Positions 24,090-51,508 of a stretch of 64,000 nt of DNA are shown piece after piece. The stretch comes from Palaemon carinicauda (taxonomy: Eukaryota > Arthropoda > Malacostraca > Decapoda > Palaemonidae). Both the position numbers and the translations under genes were made by a program. Position 1 is the stretch's first letter. Every line of letters begins with the position of its first letter. The stretch spans positions 23,602,356 to 23,666,355 of the forward strand of contig NC_090730.1 of assembly GCF_036898095.1 (NCBI RefSeq), given 5' to 3'. Below the pieces are notes generated by a model that had not been told where the DNA came from, searched no databases, and saw only the letters and a program-made list of their open reading frames with translations.

Positions 24090-24555
24090 ATATACATTTT
24101 CCCCAGAATATCTATATGGATAGCTAACATTTTAGTACCTGTTTATTACTTTACATAATCGTATATAATATGGGCCTGCCGTTCTATACAGGCCGTTCTT
24201 TTGTCATCTTATTTCTCAAAGGAAAGGCTTACATACATTCTCTTTCTATGTGAACTTATGCATACCATATTTAATTTTAAAGTTCTCAGTTGTATTTAGT
24301 TAGAACTGAGTTAAGTTGGCTTTCCATGACACAAGAAAAAGCTTACCGGAAAACACATAATACATACTTTCTACCCTTCAGAAAATTAAGTGGTCCGGAA
24401 GTCCCTTAAATTTGCCAAATTGAAATGCTATAAAATAAGTTTGAATTGTTTGTCATAAGATCAATTTCATCTTTGATTAGGCCGAATTTCAGTACCTCGA
24501 TCTCACCTTTTCCCTCAGTGTTTGCATCTAAAGTGCATCTACCTATACACAAACT
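24090..24555. other. No gene recognised
   Basis: AT-rich DNA between the microsatellite and the LINE remnant. No open frame or repeat partner found. Confidence 0.5.
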
Positions 24556-24559
24556 TGTC

Positions 24560-25640
24560 ATCATACTCGTATGATGACATAGTTATTATTGATGGGCACC
24601 ACAGTGAGTATAGGGATGTGATATCTAGTGTTCTACAGGGTAGTGTTCTTGGCCCATTACTTTTAATCTCATATACACATAACATATGGTTTGGCCTTGA
24701 AAACAAGCTCAATGCATATGCAGATGATGCTACTCTCTTTGCATCAATTCCATCACCTGAATGCAGATCTGGGGTTGCTAAATCCATTAATCGAGATCTA
24801 GCTAAAGTGAGTGCATAATGCAAATTATGGAGCTTGAAGTTGAATCCTAACAAAACTCATTGTATGTTTGTAAGTAGGTCAACAACAGTGGCTCCTTAGC
24901 ATCGGTAATGTTTCTGTAATTCGGTATGACTCTTTTAAAATTTTAGATGTGATTCTTGATAGCAAATTTACTTTTAAGAAACGCCTTCGGTCTATCTCTT
25001 CTTCCATTGCACAAAAAATTGGCTTATTGAGAAAGTCTTTTAAGATTTTCGGTGATCAATCTAATTACAAAAAGTGTTTTAATTATTTCATTCTACCTTG
25101 TTTCGAGTATTTTTCTCCTGTCTGGTTTTCATTCGCTGATTCTCATTTTAATCTGTTGGACATGAACTTACGGTCTATTAGGTTCCTTATTCTTGATCCA
25201 GATATTAATCTGTGGCACCATTGTTCAGATAAGATTTTTCATGATGATGACCATTCCTTACATTCAGATATTCCCAGACAGTACCATCTTGTTTGTAATA
25301 CTAGGTATGCAGTTAATTCTAATAGTCAGGCCTTCTCCATCATGAGTCTCAACAATACACAGTATTCTAGAAGTTTTATTTCAGCTGTGACCAAGTTGTA
25401 GAATGATCTTCCTAATCTGGTAGTTAAATCAGTGGAACTTCATACATAATTAATGTATGAAAGATAAGATCCATTTTAATGTTGTTATTATTTTTGAAAT
25501 ATTGTATTTTAATTGTTCATTGCTTCTCTTGTAGTTTATATCTGTTTTTCCTTCCCTCACTGGGCTATTTATCCCTGTTAGAGCCCTTGGGCTTATAACA
25601 TCCTACTTTTCCAACTAAAGTTGTAACTTAGCTAGTAAAA
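24560..25640 (+). pseudogene. LINE reverse transcriptase remnant, copy A (CR1/Jockey-like)
   Basis: Contains YRDVISSVLQGSVLGPLL (RT motif before the active site), LNAYADDATLF (catalytic YADD), LNPNKTHCMFVSRS, and after stops and shifts ILDSKFTFKKRLRSISSSIA, then the C-terminal segment with PCFEYFSPVW and SFISAVTKL. The 3' UTR has GGGCTATTTATCC and GAGCCCTTGGGCTT. Truncated at the 5' end: no endonuclease. Breaks include a TAA at the end of KVSA and a TAG before NDLPNLVV. A shorter copy lies at 62786-63460. Confidence 0.75.
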
Positions 25641-27082
25641 ATAATCGTTATAAATAACCAACTTTTCTTCATATTTACAAAATAAAATATAACATTAATA
25701 CTACTTAGTACCTTGAGATTAAGGCTTGTCCAGAGCAAAAATTAAAAGTAACATAACTTTTTCTACATAATGTAGAATATAATTTTACTAAAAGTGATTT
25801 CTTCACTAACGGTTCTCTCTTTCAGTTGGATCAGATGATACAAAAATGAATAATACTTGTATCTATATATACACACACACAAACTCACGCACACACAAGT
25901 GGTTCTGGGTAGCACCAACTATGTTTGACAGGTGACTGACAGGACGTTGGTGAGTACTCGATTTTAATTTGTCACTGCGACACCACCAGTTGATGTCTGG
26001 TTAGACCATACCCAAAATTACTACTTCTCTGATACGTTCATTACTTCAAATACATTACTGTCGCAGCTAAAAGTCAAATTCATAAGATATTTTGATAAAA
26101 AATATAGCATTAATACTTCAAAAGAATGCTTAGTGTACTGCATCTTTTATTGGTCAAAGTTCCAAAATATTTTTAATAGATTATCATTTTCATCATTATC
26201 CCATAAATATGTTTTAGTATTAGTAACTATTTACACAGGGTAAATTTCTTTCTCCAAAAACTGTTGAATATGTAAGGGCCTGCAGAGCTAATGATCCTGT
26301 AGTGAAGTGTCTGGTTATCCTGAATCCTTAGACTGACAACATGTTGTAAGATCCACCAATACCTCGTTATTAAGGTCATGGGTTGTGTCATTTTGAGCTG
26401 GTCAACAAAATTAATTACAAGGTTTAAATTGAAGGTTTGGCATTAAAAGAAAGAGAAGCTGGTGTTTCCAATACCTAATAGCAGCGGCCACTTTGTGAAG
26501 TGTGTAGAGGAGGTTGAAGAACACTTCCATCTAGGTGAGACAGAATTGTGAAAACTCCCAACCCCTAAATTGAAAAAGTGCATACTCCTAAGGATATTAA
26601 CATAGCAAAGTTTAACCCATTTTAGAAGGAAAACTAGACTTTTAATGGAGTAAATATCTCATTAAAATCAACAAAAGGTTAACTGTACTGTAAACAGTGA
26701 AGATAATCTTGACCCAATTAAGAGGTAGGCAGTGACCCTCAGCTGTCCTTCCGAAGATCCATAGACTCATATATGTGATGATGTGGGGACAGACTAAGCG
26801 TGGCCTAAGACCGAAAGACCAACATGTTCCATACACAAACATTTTAAAATTAAAATGGAAGTTCTATTAACTTTCTTGTAACATCTTGCAGATTTCATTC
26901 TTATCATCACATGTTCTCCTTGCTGCTTTTTATATGGAAGATGTAGTTAGGATCTTACGAAGCCTCTGGGTCTTATTAGGAAAGATATTATTAACGAGTA
27001 ATTTTCGAGGCTTGTGAGAATATGGTCACATAATAAACACTTCCTATTGCTTGTCCTCTGACCTGAGTTTTATAATCCAATC
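25641..27082. other. No gene recognised; part repeated at the right end
   Basis: The first ~560 bp (to about 26200) align with 63440-64000. The remainder (26200-27082) shows no coding or repeat signature. At 27083 collinearity with block 1 (4727 onward) resumes. Confidence 0.6.
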
Positions 27083-28443
27083 CAGACATGTATAAACTTA
27101 ATGCAAATAAGAATAGGCTTCATTGTAGGGCAAAAGAAAAAAAAATTAATGGTAAAATTTACCAATACATATGGTCACATATGTTTCCCTTAAATGTCAG
27201 GCTATAAGTAATTCATTTGCCTTAATTCACTTTCTAAAAGCAAAGAAATTAATTCACATTAAAATTATTATTCGTATGATCTATAGAAAGGATTGACTGT
27301 CAAACAAAATACATTAACAAATATAGAAATTGTTCTCAAATGGGAGGGAAGATAAAAGGAAGAGAATGACAGGGATTTAAGCAACTGGCGTTCAATGTCT
27401 CTTCAACCGAGCAATGACGTAAAAAGAGAAGGAGAGAGGAAAAGAATGGTCCCACTTACTGTAGATAGGTCAGTCAGACAAAATCAGCACGAATTCCCCG
27501 TGACGTCACATGGGCTAGAGGATCACTGGAAGCGAGTGATGAGAGGTTTATCCCCGTTCTTTATTTTCAGCATAATATTCAGTCATGATTAATTCATTAA
27601 ATTTGTTATATAATATTATATATCATTCGACATTCTATTGTAAATTACACTGAAAAGAAATTGAATAATTTAGGCTTTTTTTTTACCAGAAAGATTGAAA
27701 ATATCGATTAATTGAATAATCACTTACTGTTGTAGAACTTCAAGAAAGCAAAATTATTACATATAGATAAGACTTCTTATAAAGGGAATGCGGTCTTGGG
27801 AAAAGAAAAAAGCCACTTGTCAGTCCATAAGGGAGAGGTATCTTGGATTCAAGTTATTACAAAGTGTTTAGGTTTTACTCATTTAACTTACAAGAAAAGA
27901 TAAAGAACCGTTTATAAGAAAAACAGTAATAACCCATAATAAGAACTTTGTAGCATCAAAATGAACTAGATTCTATTAATAGAAATTTGTGGAAAGTTCA
28001 AATTTGTTGCATATATTACTTATTAAGTGTCATTTTGAAGCAGCTAAAGTCTTTGTATGTTTAACATTAGGTAGAGTATTTGTTTTCCCTTTAAGATGGA
28101 CTCGGGACATTAGTTTTAATCTCTTGTTAAAGAAAACGCTTCTTCAAAATATAGAAATCTTTTGCTGAAAGTTTAACAAAGTCCCTCAGTATCAGTGAGA
28201 CTTTTGAGGCTGAGATCCCCAGGGTCAATAGATTAGAAATCAGTATTGTTACTGTAATAAGGATAAATAATAGAATGTTTAAATGCCAATAGATTTATTT
28301 TACCACAATCATTCAAAAAGAGGAATGAACTAACAACAAATTAAAAAGAAAAAAATGGTAATTCCATGATCAGAAAATTAAATTAATGCCTGATTGTGCA
28401 GACATAATCTCATTAATGTCTGATGTTGTCTATTCGGTGTCCT
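27083..28443. other. 3' flank of protease copy 2, no gene
   Basis: Collinear with 4727-5998. No exon recognised. Confidence 0.6.
28294..28299 (-). terminator. Polyadenylation signal AATAAA of protease copy 2
   Basis: AATAAA on the minus strand about 145 nt past the stop codon. It is not conserved in copy 1. Assignment rests on position alone. Confidence 0.45.
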
Positions 28444-43346
<14,903 letters not shown>

Positions 43347-43470
43347 CGTGGCTGGGTGGAGTCAAAGAAGAGTTCTCTGCAGAAGCCAAAGAGTCAACTC
43401 CAACGACAACTGCAACGGGCTGGTCAGGAAGTTCCTCTCCGTCTCTGAAGCTGGAAGGTGACTGACGCCC

Positions 43471-43478
43471 TTTATAAA
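43471..43478 (-). promoter_or_regulatory. TATA box of protease copy 2
   Basis: TTTATAAA in the same context as copy 1 (CCTCTTTATAAA, minus). A TTCAGAG Inr-like motif lies about 30 nt downstream, ahead of the ATG at 43346. Conservation stops near 43590, where (TA)n begins soon after. Confidence 0.6.
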
Positions 43479-43639
43479 GAGGCCGACGAATACCATCGGT
43501 TCATTGAATATCAAATTTCTTAATTATTTCTTTTCATCTAAACACTTGTGGCGAGTGCAGCAAAAAGTTCATGACTATTTTGAAAATAAAAATAATTTTC
43601 TCTGTGCATATTTCTTAGAGAGAGTGTGTTTATGTAAAT

Positions 43640-43645
43640 ACATAC

Positions 43646-43681
<36 letters not shown>

Positions 43682-43728
43682 TCAGGTGATATATATATAT
43701 ATATATATATACATACACACATATATAT

Positions 43729-43775
<47 letters not shown>

Positions 43776-43800
43776 CATATCTATATATAGGTATACATAC

Positions 43801-43837
<37 letters not shown>

Positions 43838-43890
43838 ATATATATACTTATACAGTATGTATATATATATATATATATATATATGTATTA
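43640..43890. repeat. (TA)n microsatellite cluster
   Basis: Several TA runs broken by GTATAC/ACACAC, at the join between duplicated block 2 and the next dispersed repeat. Confidence 0.9.
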
Positions 43891-43895
43891 TATAA

Positions 43896-45356
43896 TTATG
43901 GCTCCCTGGTCTTGGCACCAAAAATGAATTATACGATATACGATTATGGCTCGTGACTGAAAACCAAACTTATAATTAGATATATACTAGTACTGGCAAG
44001 TTAATTAACCTCTCGAATACCAAACTCACTTGTTTGCTTTTACATTAAAACTGTTACGCTTTAAAATAATAACACACGAATTCTGAGACAGTTAAATAGC
44101 TCATAGGACAGCTCATAGACTGAATATCCAAAGGTCTCTTAAGTACACTCAAAACCAAACTGGGTAATCATTATTACGAATATAAAAATAGTTCTAACTT
44201 TGGTTCATAATAGGATACGAACAGATTCTATTCTAAACAATGGTGATTAGAATAATACACTCTTTACAAAAATAGATGTAACCTTTATAAATTGCATCAC
44301 TGAAAGAATTTACATATTAATAAGTCACTCGAAAAAATTAAATCTGAACACAACTTACATTAAGACATAAATGTTACGATCTGAAAGTTATTTAATTACT
44401 TGATTTCAAATGTTAAATCAGAATAAACCTTAGACTAAGAAAGAAATAACACTTAGGAAAATTATGCAATTACTTGTTTCACTTGAAATTAAATCTGAAT
44501 ACAATATTCAAGTGTGACACTTAATAGAAAATAGATAACCCGATCACTATACAAATACCTAACCTTCCTACAGGGCCAGTTGCAAAAATTTGACAAAATA
44601 CCAACACTCACCCTAATACAATGAATTCAAAACCCCCGTTTCGTCTGACATATTTTTTCAACACACCATTTGCTTTGGGGGTCACAGAGTCACTTAGAAG
44701 AGGACACACTGTGGTACTGAACACTCTGAGCTGCATGCGAGAGTGGGCGAGGACAAGTTGGATGTCTTAAGGCTTCAATTCTCTATCTGACAATCTAACA
44801 CTGGGGATTGCCTTATATGCAAAATTTAGCTACTTCCAGAAACTTCCCGGACTAAGTCTGATAGCGTTGTGGTGGGGACGGGCAAGGCGTCAGAGTTACC
44901 AAGTATTACTCTCTCGAACGCATATTCACGCAACAGGGAGACAAAACCTGGGTTTCTTGGGCAACTATCACACACAACGAAGTGACTCTCTGTCAGCTAG
45001 CTCTGCCCACACTTTGTCCTTGAAATAAAAAAAAAAAATAAAACCCAGCACTAGGGCCCTCCAGAAACTTCCAAAGCACATGTGGCATATTGCGCATTTT
45101 CTCTCTAACATGATGCAATACCTCATAAAAATATAAAAGAACATTACATAAGCCCTTGTTCCTGTTGTGAATGATGACATGACACTCTCAAACAGTTATG
45201 TAAGACTTCGTAACAAAATTGCGTGAAATAAAAAGTTAATTCTTAAAAGTAATGTGAGTTTACTTATATTGACTTGAATAAAGAATACATAAATCTACAC
45301 GAAGAGAACTCACCTTAAGAGCTGGCTAACCTCCCTTCAATGCACAAATAAAATAT
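43896..45356. repeat. Dispersed ~1.5-kb repeat, copy A (left part)
   Basis: Begins ATTATGGCTCCCTGGTCTTG and shares with copy B (51404-53002) and copy C (56536-57150) segments such as CACTCAAAACCAAACTGGGT, TCTGAGACAGTTAAATA and, with B only, CATGATGCAATACCT. No coding potential, no terminal inverted repeats recognised. Interrupted at 45357 by a Ty3/Gypsy element; it resumes at 49774. Confidence 0.75.
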
Positions 45357-45611
45357 TGTGACGGGCTGAGAGAAAGGTTAGGACTCAAAGGCAGGAAGCA
45401 ATGAACTGAGTAGTATTATTAAAGAACACTCTCCTTTATATACAAAACCTCAAGGCAACAGGAAAATACATGTTCGAGAAATGACAATGTGACATAGGCA
45501 ACACATAGACATGTTTGTTCTGGTTCTTTTTAGTGCGAGGGAAGAGCGCAGATACAAGCATAATATATACAAAATAATTTATGTACGATCGTGTGACACA
45601 CGGTTGGTACA
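45357..45611 (-). repeat. 3' LTR of the minus-strand Ty3/Gypsy element
   Basis: 255 bp; begins (minus) TGTACCAACCGTGTGTC and ends CCCGTCACA. Confidence 0.88.
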
Positions 45612-45645
45612 TGGCTCCCCCCCTAAAAATGACATACTGTACATG

Positions 45646-48600
45646 TTAAATAGGGCGCCCTGATCTAGAGAGGCGAACTGTAGGTGGGTCATCTGGCAGT
45701 AGATAAGCAGGATTTAGACGATCAATGGAGACCCAGTCTTCTTTGCCACGAATGTTTAGTAGGAATGCTTTCGGACTGCATCGGATCACAAGGAAAGGAC
45801 CCGTGTAAGGGGGCGTTAACGGTGGCTTGGTGGTGTCGTTGAGCAGGAAGACGTGCGTTGCAGAATGCAAGTCTGTTGGTATGTGATGCTTCGCTGGGGG
45901 CTTGTAAGTCTGGCGGCATGGAGTAAATTTTCCCACGACGTGACGTATGAGCTGGAGATCGTCGGAGAAGGTTGTAGGAGGAATAAATTCGGCAGGGACG
46001 ACCAACGGGTCGCCATACACCATTTCGGCTGCCGAGACGTCGAGGGCGTCTTTAGGAGTGGTCCTTAGTCCCAGGAGGACCCAGGGAAGCTGAGTAAACC
46101 AGTTACAATCCTTGCAGTGGGACATCAAAGCTGCTTTGAGGGTGCGATGAAAACGTTCAACCATTCCATTGTCAGCGGGGTTGTAGGCCATTGTCTGATA
46201 TTGGGTGATGCCCAGGAGATTCGCTAATGATGTCCATATTTGAGAGGTGAAAGTGGTTCCCCTGTCAGAAGTAATATGCTCAGGGATACCAAATCTTGAA
46301 ATCCATCCAGAGAGTAAGGCAGATGTACATGAGGCGGATGTTGCAGTTTCCATGGGAATGGCTTCAGGCCAACGAGTGGAGCGGTCGATGACGGTAAACA
46401 GGTAACGATGTCCTTGTGATGTGGGTAGGGGGCCTACAACGTCGACATGAATGCGTGCGAAACGACGCTGAGGTTGAGGAAAGGTGCCCACTCTTGAATC
46501 CGTGTGTTGATGTACTTTGGAAGTTTGGCAAGAAGTACAGGCGCGGACCCAATCCTTAGCATCCTTAGAAATGCCGTGCTAAATGAACTTTGCCTTCAGT
46601 AGCTGTGCAGTAGAACGGCACGAGGGATGTTAAAGGCCGTGAATGAAATCAAACACCTCCTGTCGCATGGGAGCAGGAATCCAAGGTCGTGGTCTACCAG
46701 TACTGACATCACAGAGGAGGGTGGTGTTGGAGTCTTCGAGGGGAAAGTCTTCCCAACGGAGGGACGTGCAGGATGTCCTACATGCTTGAAACTCTGGATC
46801 CGGTCGTTGGGCTTCAGCCAGGGCGTTGTAATCCAATCCCAGTTGAACGGCAGCCAACGTGTTTCTTGACAGGGCATCGGCAACGGGATTCATTTTCCCA
46901 GGGACGTATTGAAGGGTGCAATTGTATTCAGCCACGGCGGAGAGATGTCGGCGTTGACGGGCGGACCAGGCGTCAGACTGTCGAGTGAAGGCGTGCACCA
47001 GAGGCATGTGGTCTGTCCGAATGACGAAGGGCGTACCTTCTAAGAAATGACGAAAGTGACGGACAGCCAGCAATTCTCGATCGAAGGTAGAATATCCCGA
47101 TTCTGCCTTGGACAGTTTTCTGCTGAAGAAGGCCAATGGGCGGGGCGAGCCGTTGACCACCTGCTCGAGTACTGCACCAATAGCGACGTCGCTGGCATCA
47201 GTGGAGAGAAGGAGAGGGGCATGTGGGATGGGAAAAGTGAGAGCCGCAGCAGTTGATAGGGCCTTCTTTGCATTGCAGAAGGCTGCATCTTGAAGGGGAC
47301 CCCACTTCAGGTCCTTTGGCTTGCCCTTGAGGGAGGCGTAGAGAGTAGCAAGAGTGGCTGCAATGGCCGGCAGAAAACGGTGATAATAGTTGATCATGCC
47401 CAAGAATTCCTGCAGAGCTTAGAAGGTCGAGGGCACGGGGAAGTCCTGAACGGCTGCTACCTTCTCAGGGAGGGGATGGACTCCTTCAGGAGTGATGCGG
47501 TGCCCTAAGAACGACACTTCGTTGGCGCCAAAGGTACACTTGTCGTACCGGACTACAAGGCCGTTTTGTTGTAGGCGGTCGAGCACGATGCGCAGGTGAC
47601 GGAGGTGTTCATCTTTTGAGGAGGAGAACACAAGTATGTCATCCACATAACATACACAGAAAGGGAGGTCCCCTAAGATGCCATCCATGAGACGTTGAAA
47701 CGTGGCCCCAGCATTACGAAGGCCAAAACAGGAGTAATTGAAGGTGTATGTACCAAACGGAGTGGTGATGGCAGTCTTGGGGATGTCTTCTGGGTTCATA
47801 GGCACCTGATAATACCCCTTCAGGAGGTCGAGCGTAGAGAAAACCTTTGCTTTGTGCAGGTAGGAGGTCATGTCTGCAATGTTTGGGAGGGGGTAGTGAT
47901 CCTGTTCTGTTTGCATGTTCAGGCACCTGTAATCCCCGCACGGACTGAGGGAGTCGTCTTTCTTCAGAACGATGTGTAAGGGTGACGACCATGGGCTGGA
48001 GGCCTTTTGGCAAAGGCCCATTTCCTCCATTTCGGCGAACGTCTGTTTGGCGGCTGCCAATCGTTCCGGTGCCAGACGTCTGAATTTTGTGAAGACTAGG
48101 GGTCCCGTCGTCTTGATATGGTGATAAATACCGTGCTTGGCAGGAACCGTGGGCATTTGGCGAAGTTCTGGACGGAAAACTTCCGGGTACGACGTGAGGA
48201 GGTGGGCGTAGACATCCGTGGGTGCACTGATGTGGAGAGCGAGGTTAGAGGGGGCGGGTTGAAGATGTGTCGACAAGTACGAGTCTGCGTTGACCAATCG
48301 TCGGTGGGCGACATCGACCAGAAGGTGGAAATGAGAGAGGAAATCCGCACCGAGGATTGGCATTGTGACGTCAGCAACGAGAAACTTCCAATTGAATTTA
48401 CCGTTTCCGAACGATAATGTGAGGTTCTCGTAACCGTAGGTGGGTATCGCAGATCCGTTGGCAGCTACCAAGCGGACGTCGGCAGATTTAGACAGACTAC
48501 GTCGTGCCTTGAAGAGTTTCCTTGGCAAAAGAGAACGACAAGCACCCGTGTCTACCAAAAATCGCACGCCCGTTCCTGCATCCTGTAAAAAGAAAAGATT

Positions 48601-48714
48601 AGAAACACGGGAGGCCACTGCCACTAGCGATGGCCTACTTACACGTTTTTTGGCCACTGACAATGCTCGGCACATTTCTTCGCGGTTGCCCCGAATCTGA
48701 AGTGGTAGTAGCAA
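45646..48714 (-). pseudogene. pol of the minus-strand Ty3/Gypsy element (three stops)
   Basis: A single frame throughout. Protease: FLVDTGACRSLLP. Reverse transcriptase: CGDYRCLNMQTEQDHYPLPN, LDLLKGYYQVPM, FGLRNAGATFQRLMD, FCVCYVDDILVFSSS. RNase H: LLLSTDASDVAIGAVLEQ, FSRKLSKAESGYSTFDRELL, RTDHMPLVHAF. Integrase: zinc region with CTSCQTSK, IHVDVVGPLPTSQGHRYLF, FGIPEHITSDRGTTFTSQ, NPADNGMVERFHRTLK (DDE). Three premature stops: TAA 47419-47421 between RT and RNase H, TAA 46630-46632 and TAG 46579-46581 in the integrase zinc region. No frameshift found. Confidence 0.88.
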
Positions 48715-49500
48715 AACTGCGGCGGATGGGAGGTAGTAAGTGGCTGTAGTAGTCGTACGTTGGGGCGCGAGCGATTGGTGGGTGGTGGGCGGCTTTGTCG
48801 CTGCTTCGGCACGTCACGGGGTAGGCGTGTATGTCCTACAGCATTCATGGCCGCTTCGGTTGACGTTGAATAGGCATCCTCTTCGTCAGGGGTGGAGGCG
48901 TTGATGGAAGTCTTGAAGTGGCTGTCCATAAGGGCGTCAGCTTTGGTCATCAAGTCCTTTATGGGTAAACTATCGACATCGGGTATGGCAGCGTGCATAG
49001 GTCCGGGTAAACGGCGTATCCAAAGGGCACGAAGTAGGTTCACCTCACGAGGAGAGCCGTCAGCGGCAGGTTGAAGGCGAGCGATAGTGGTCATTTCCCT
49101 GAGGGCAAGCGAACCCCTTTGGTCCCACAACGGTTGTTGCGAGAGCTGAAAAAGCTTTGCTATACGGACGGCTGGCGATGGCGAGTACTGCTGCAGAAGG
49201 TATGTTTTGAGGGCGTCATACGCTATTGGTGTGTCTCCATGTTCACAAAGCCAGTCGGATATTTCTGGGAAGGTGTCCTCAGGTATTGCCGCGAGAACAT
49301 AATCTGCTTTGGTGGTTGAGCGAGTCACACTCCTGATGCGAAACTGGACTTCTGCGCGCTGAAACCAAGCAAACGCCTCTCCGCTGGCAAATGATGAAAG
49401 TTTGAATGGAGCGGCCGTAGCGCCAACTGCAGTAGAGTCCGTGATAGTACCAACGATGGAGGGGCGAGGGGGTGGGGGTCGAAGGCGGTGGAAGCGAGTC
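48639..49500 (-). CDS. gag of the minus-strand Ty3/Gypsy element
   Basis: Continuous frame with TAAPFKLSSFASGEAFAWFQ, RAEVQFRIRSVT, YVLAAIPEDTFPEISDWL, ending CYYHFRFGATAKKCAEHC, a Cys-His-Cys-Cys arrangement and not the classic CCHC knuckle. The open frame reaches back to just after the primer-binding site, but I find no in-frame ATG before the capsid region, so the start is lost or unusual. It overlaps pol, which is in the -1 frame, as expected for frameshift expression. Confidence 0.75.
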
Positions 49501-49518
49501 GACTTCCGAGGTCACCAA

Positions 49519-49773
49519 TGTGACGGGCCGAGAGAAAGGTTAGGACTCAAAGGCAGGAAGCAATCAACTAAGTAGTATTATTAAAGAACACCCTCCGTTA
49601 TATACAAAACTTCAAGGCAACAGGAAAATACATGTTCGAGAAATGACAATGTTACATAGGCGACACATAGACATGTTTGTTCTGGTTCTTTTTAGGACGA
49701 GGGAAGAGCGCAGATACAAGCATAATATATACAAAATCATTTATGTACGATCGTGTGACACACGGTTGGTACA
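49519..49773 (-). repeat. 5' LTR of the minus-strand Ty3/Gypsy element
   Basis: 255 bp, same limits as the other LTR. The primer-binding site begins one base past its end. Confidence 0.88.
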
Positions 49774-49831
49774 ATATAAATAAAATCATTATTGAACTAG
49801 TGTATTTGCTCTACACTAGACTAGTTTTATA
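49774..49831. repeat. Dispersed ~1.5-kb repeat, copy A (right end)
   Basis: Continues copy A after the Ty3/Gypsy insertion (CTCTACACTAGACTAGTTTT). Aligns with the end of copy B (52973-53000). Confidence 0.7.
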
Positions 49832-49868
49832 AGAATATATATATATATATATATATACATATATATAA

Positions 49869-49907
<39 letters not shown>

Positions 49908-49915
49908 TATATGTC

Positions 49916-49947
<32 letters not shown>

Positions 49948-49950
49948 TAT
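49832..49950. repeat. (TA)n microsatellite
   Basis: TA runs with ATACAT/GTATAT interruptions, ending with ACACAG. Confidence 0.9.
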
Positions 49951-50129
49951 ACACAGTTTCAAGTTTCCAATAAATAAGTTAATACTTCTAGGAACATCTG
50001 ATTAAAAGCATTTCTTTTTAGAGAAAATGGCATCTTACTTTTCATAAAATCATTTGTTTACTGATAGCTCTCCATCCCACACTTATCTTTTTTTTCTTTT
50101 TAATTTCACATGACCTGGGGTAGCACACT

Positions 50130-51190
50130 GTCTGTCCTAACTGCGTATATTCATTAACAATCCCTAAGCGTTTGTAGAATACCCATTATTTATTGTTGCT
50201 GCATTTTCATTGAAAATTATCTTAGGTTTATTCATAATCATTTTCAGTCCTACATTACTTTGTTCTCTATTAAAGTCTTCTATCATCTTTTGCAATTCCA
50301 CTCTTGATTCACTAAATGGAACTATGTCATCTGTAAATTTCATGTTGTCAAGGTATTCCCCATTAATGTAAATTCCTACATTTTCCCAATCTGAATTCTT
50401 AAAATCTGTGCAAAATTTAGGAGTGATGGTGTCTTCTTGCCTAGCTCCTTTATCAATAAGAATGTTCTCACTACCATTATGTAGTTTTAGGATGGCTGTA
50501 TTCACTGTAAAGATATCTTCAAGTATTCTAACATAAGTTCATCTATTCCTTATCTTTAGAGGGCTTTCATTACTGCTGAGGTTTTGACAGAATCAATAGC
50601 TTTCCCATAGTCTATAAATGCCATACAAAGTAGTTTGCCATACTCTGTTGATTTTTCCATTAGCTGGTTACTTACATAGAAATGGTGAGTGGTTGATACC
50701 CACTTCTAAAGCCTGCCTACTCTCTTGGTTGATTAAAGTCTAGCTCTTTTCTCATTCGGCCTGATATGATCTTTGCAAATATCTTATATGTTAATGAGAG
50801 TAAACTCAGATGGCAGTAGTTTTTCAGATATTTGTGTCTCCCTTTTTGTAAATTAGATTAATGATATAGTTTCTCTAACCGATAGGTAAAGAACATTCTT
50901 GCTAACATATTGTGTAAGGTTCAGCGAGTTTTACTACTATGAAATTTCCTCCATCTATTATCAAATCAATTGCTAGGCCATCTTCAACTGTTTTGTCTCC
51001 TTTTATGCCTTTCAATGCTTCATTTACTTCTCATACTGTTAGTTTAGTTTTGGTACCATCTCAGGATGTTTCATTATTTCCTTTGGTAAAGTTATTTCTT
51101 TTATAGATAATATTTCCATTTTCCTCCTGTTCCACCTCTTCTTTTCATCAATTAAATGCTTCTTCCTTTCATTAGTGTTACCTCAATTTT
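50130..51190 (-). pseudogene. LINE reverse transcriptase remnant
   Basis: The minus frame contains KGARQEDTITPKF (RT motif GxRQGDxxSP), NSDWENVGIYINGEYLDN, MKFTDDIVPFSES (active site YADD changed to FTDD) and ELQKMIEDFNREQSNVGLK. Upstream, in broken frames, AFIDYGKAIDSVKTSAVMKA matches RT motif A, again with altered residues. Stops and shifts throughout. It may be the same family as the C-terminal tails at 288-377 and 57485-57640. Confidence 0.75.
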
Positions 51191-51236
51191 GGTCTGATTG
51201 TGTATGTGAATGTCTTGGGTTTTTTAGTTTATCCAT

Positions 51237-51331
51237 GCATACACACACACACAAACACACACACACACACACACATATAAAAATATATATATATATATAT
51301 ATATATGCATATGCTGTATATGTATATATGC

Positions 51332-51376
<45 letters not shown>

Positions 51377-51377
51377 G

Positions 51378-51403
<26 letters not shown>
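51237..51403. repeat. (CA)n/(TA)n microsatellite
   Basis: CA run followed by TA runs, preceding dispersed repeat copy B. Confidence 0.95.
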
Positions 51404-51408
<5 letters not shown>

Positions 51409-51473
51409 ATGGCTCCCTGGTCTGGGCACCAAAAATATATTATACCGTGACTCGTGTCCTGGAACCAAACATA

Positions 51474-51508
<35 letters not shown>

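Larger units (their letters stand above)
45357..49773 (-). mobile_element. Ty3/Gypsy retrotransposon, nearly intact (minus strand)
   Basis: Two 255-bp LTRs (about 11 mismatches by eye), 4-bp duplication ATAT on both sides (45353-45356, 49774-49777), TG...CA ends. The polypurine tract AGGGGGGGAGCCA (minus) adjoins the 3' LTR, and a primer-binding site TTGGTGACCTCGGA follows the 5' LTR. The dispersed repeat copy B (52935-52955) gives the empty site AATGAAATATATAAATA. A PBS starting TGGTGACC resembles the tRNA-Trp complement, and the CHCC-like Gag finger is a feature I associate with the CsRn1 clade; the clade is an inference. Confidence 0.9.
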
